From NCBI GenBank assembly GCA_913060595.1, contig CAJXSA010000254.1, forward strand, positions 1 to 5,929: 5,929 nt of DNA, written 5' to 3'. This document shows, piece after piece, positions 5,492 through 5,929 of this stretch; positions within the stretch are counted from its first letter, which is position 1; the number at the start of each line of letters is the position of its first letter. The notes below the pieces were generated by a model that had not been told where the DNA came from, did not search any database, and saw only the letters and a list, made by a program, of their open reading frames with translations. Source of the stretch: an uncultured Ignavibacteria bacterium. Its GTDB lineage: Bacteria; Bacteroidota; Ignavibacteria; SZUA-365. Made by a program: the position numbers and the translations under genes.

Positions 5492-5929
5492 TTACAGATC
5501 GTCGAAGTTGAGATCTTCGGGCTTCACGTCGGTGCTCTCCGCGTCGGCGGCGTTGAGCAGTCCGTGCGAGGCGAGGTATGCCTCGAGGGCCTCGGTGTCC
5601 TTGTCCTTGAAGTACTCGACGACGGACAGCACGATTTTCTTGTTGTCCTTGTCGAACTCGATGACGCGGAGCGGGAGGCCGTCGCCTTCCTTGAAGTTCT
5701 CAGGGATGTTCTTGACCTGCTTGGTGGCCAGCTGCGAGCTGGGCACGAAGCCGTCGACGCCGGCCGGAAGCTCGACGATGACGCCCTTTTCGATCAGGCG
5801 CACGATCTTGCCTTCGGTGTCGGTGCTCACGGCGAAGAGGGTTTCGAAATTATCCCAGGGATTGTCCTGCACCTGCTTGTGTCCGAGCGAGATGCGGCGC
5901 TGGTCGGTGTCGATACCGAGAATGACGAC
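5492..5929 (-). CDS. rpsA: 30S ribosomal protein S1, C-terminal part (5' end cut by window edge)
   Basis: S1 binds mRNA on the 30S subunit and helps start translation, especially on leaders with weak Shine-Dalgarno sequences. The visible 145 residues begin with the end of one S1 repeat (ILGIDTDQRRISLGHKQ), where the LGIDTDQRRISLG block is a hallmark of bacterial S1. A complete last S1 (OB-fold) repeat follows, from EGKIVRLIEKGVIVELPAGVD through GFVPSSQLA to KIVLSVVEYFKD. The protein ends in an acidic tail, ADAESTDVKPEDLNFDDL. The reading frame is open to the window edge. The GTG at 5872 lies inside a conserved linker between repeats (HKQVQDNPW), so it is not the gene start. Several further S1 repeats must lie upstream outside the window. 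Confidence 0.96.
   Translation of the reverse strand, partial: VVILGIDTDQRRISLGHKQVQDNPWDNFETLFAVSTDTEGKIVRLIEKGVIVELPAGVDGFVPSSQLATKQVKNIPENFKEGDGLPLRVIEFDKDNKKIVLSVVEYFKDKDTEALEAYLASHGLLNAADAESTDVKPEDLNFDDL

Noticed and set aside
5492..5872. A separate small gene starting at GTG 5872
   Set aside because: The frame is open to the window edge and the upstream residues are conserved S1 sequence, so this is only an internal valine codon of rpsA.
1..5929. tRNA, 4.5S RNA, CRISPR array, transposon ends or prophage genes
   Set aside because: Non-coding gaps are all under 180 bp. None shows a cloverleaf, an SRP RNA-like hairpin, repeated spacers or transposase motifs.

Overview
The window carries seven protein genes, all on the minus strand, two of them cut by the window edges. 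In transcription order (high to low coordinates) they are: the 3' end of rpsA (ribosomal protein S1), a YbgC/FadM-like hot-dog thioesterase, a small four-helix membrane protein, a DUF2239-family protein, an exported SIMPL-domain (DUF541) protein, the radical-SAM tRNA methylthiotransferase MtaB, and the first 402 codons of ffh (SRP54, signal recognition particle GTPase). I see no RNA genes, insertion sequences, CRISPR arrays or phage genes.

The likely source is a GC-rich member of the Bacteroidota/Chlorobi group in the broad sense (for example a Rhodothermota, Ignavibacteriota or Kapabacteria-like lineage). The main evidence is promoter grammar. The DUF2239 gene is preceded by TTG-N20-TATATTTG, which matches the Bacteroidetes -33/-7 consensus (TTG ... 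TAnnTTTG), and weaker -7-like boxes lie upstream of the thioesterase, SIMPL and ffh genes. The acidic-tailed S1 protein and the mtaB gene fit such a lineage. Shine-Dalgarno use is mixed: strong for the thioesterase, DUF2239 and SIMPL genes, and absent or weak for mtaB and ffh. The exact taxon is an inference.

Layout: rpsA ends in a strong intrinsic terminator (5435-5468). The thioesterase and the membrane protein then form a two-gene operon with a TGATG stop/start overlap. The most distinctive non-coding element follows: a 40-bp palindrome (4416-4455) with one mismatched pair, lying over the -33/-7 promoter of the DUF2239 gene and looking like a high-affinity operator. The DUF2239 gene ends in a GC-rich hairpin (3721-3749). 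The SIMPL, mtaB and ffh genes follow as separate units with spacers of about 120-175 bp.

The genes are mostly housekeeping (translation, tRNA modification, membrane protein targeting) with a few poorly characterised envelope or regulatory genes between them. I see no multi-gene novel system. The best candidate for something undescribed is the palindrome-controlled DUF2239 gene, whose product carries an AT-hook-like GRPKLG segment and could be autoregulatory.
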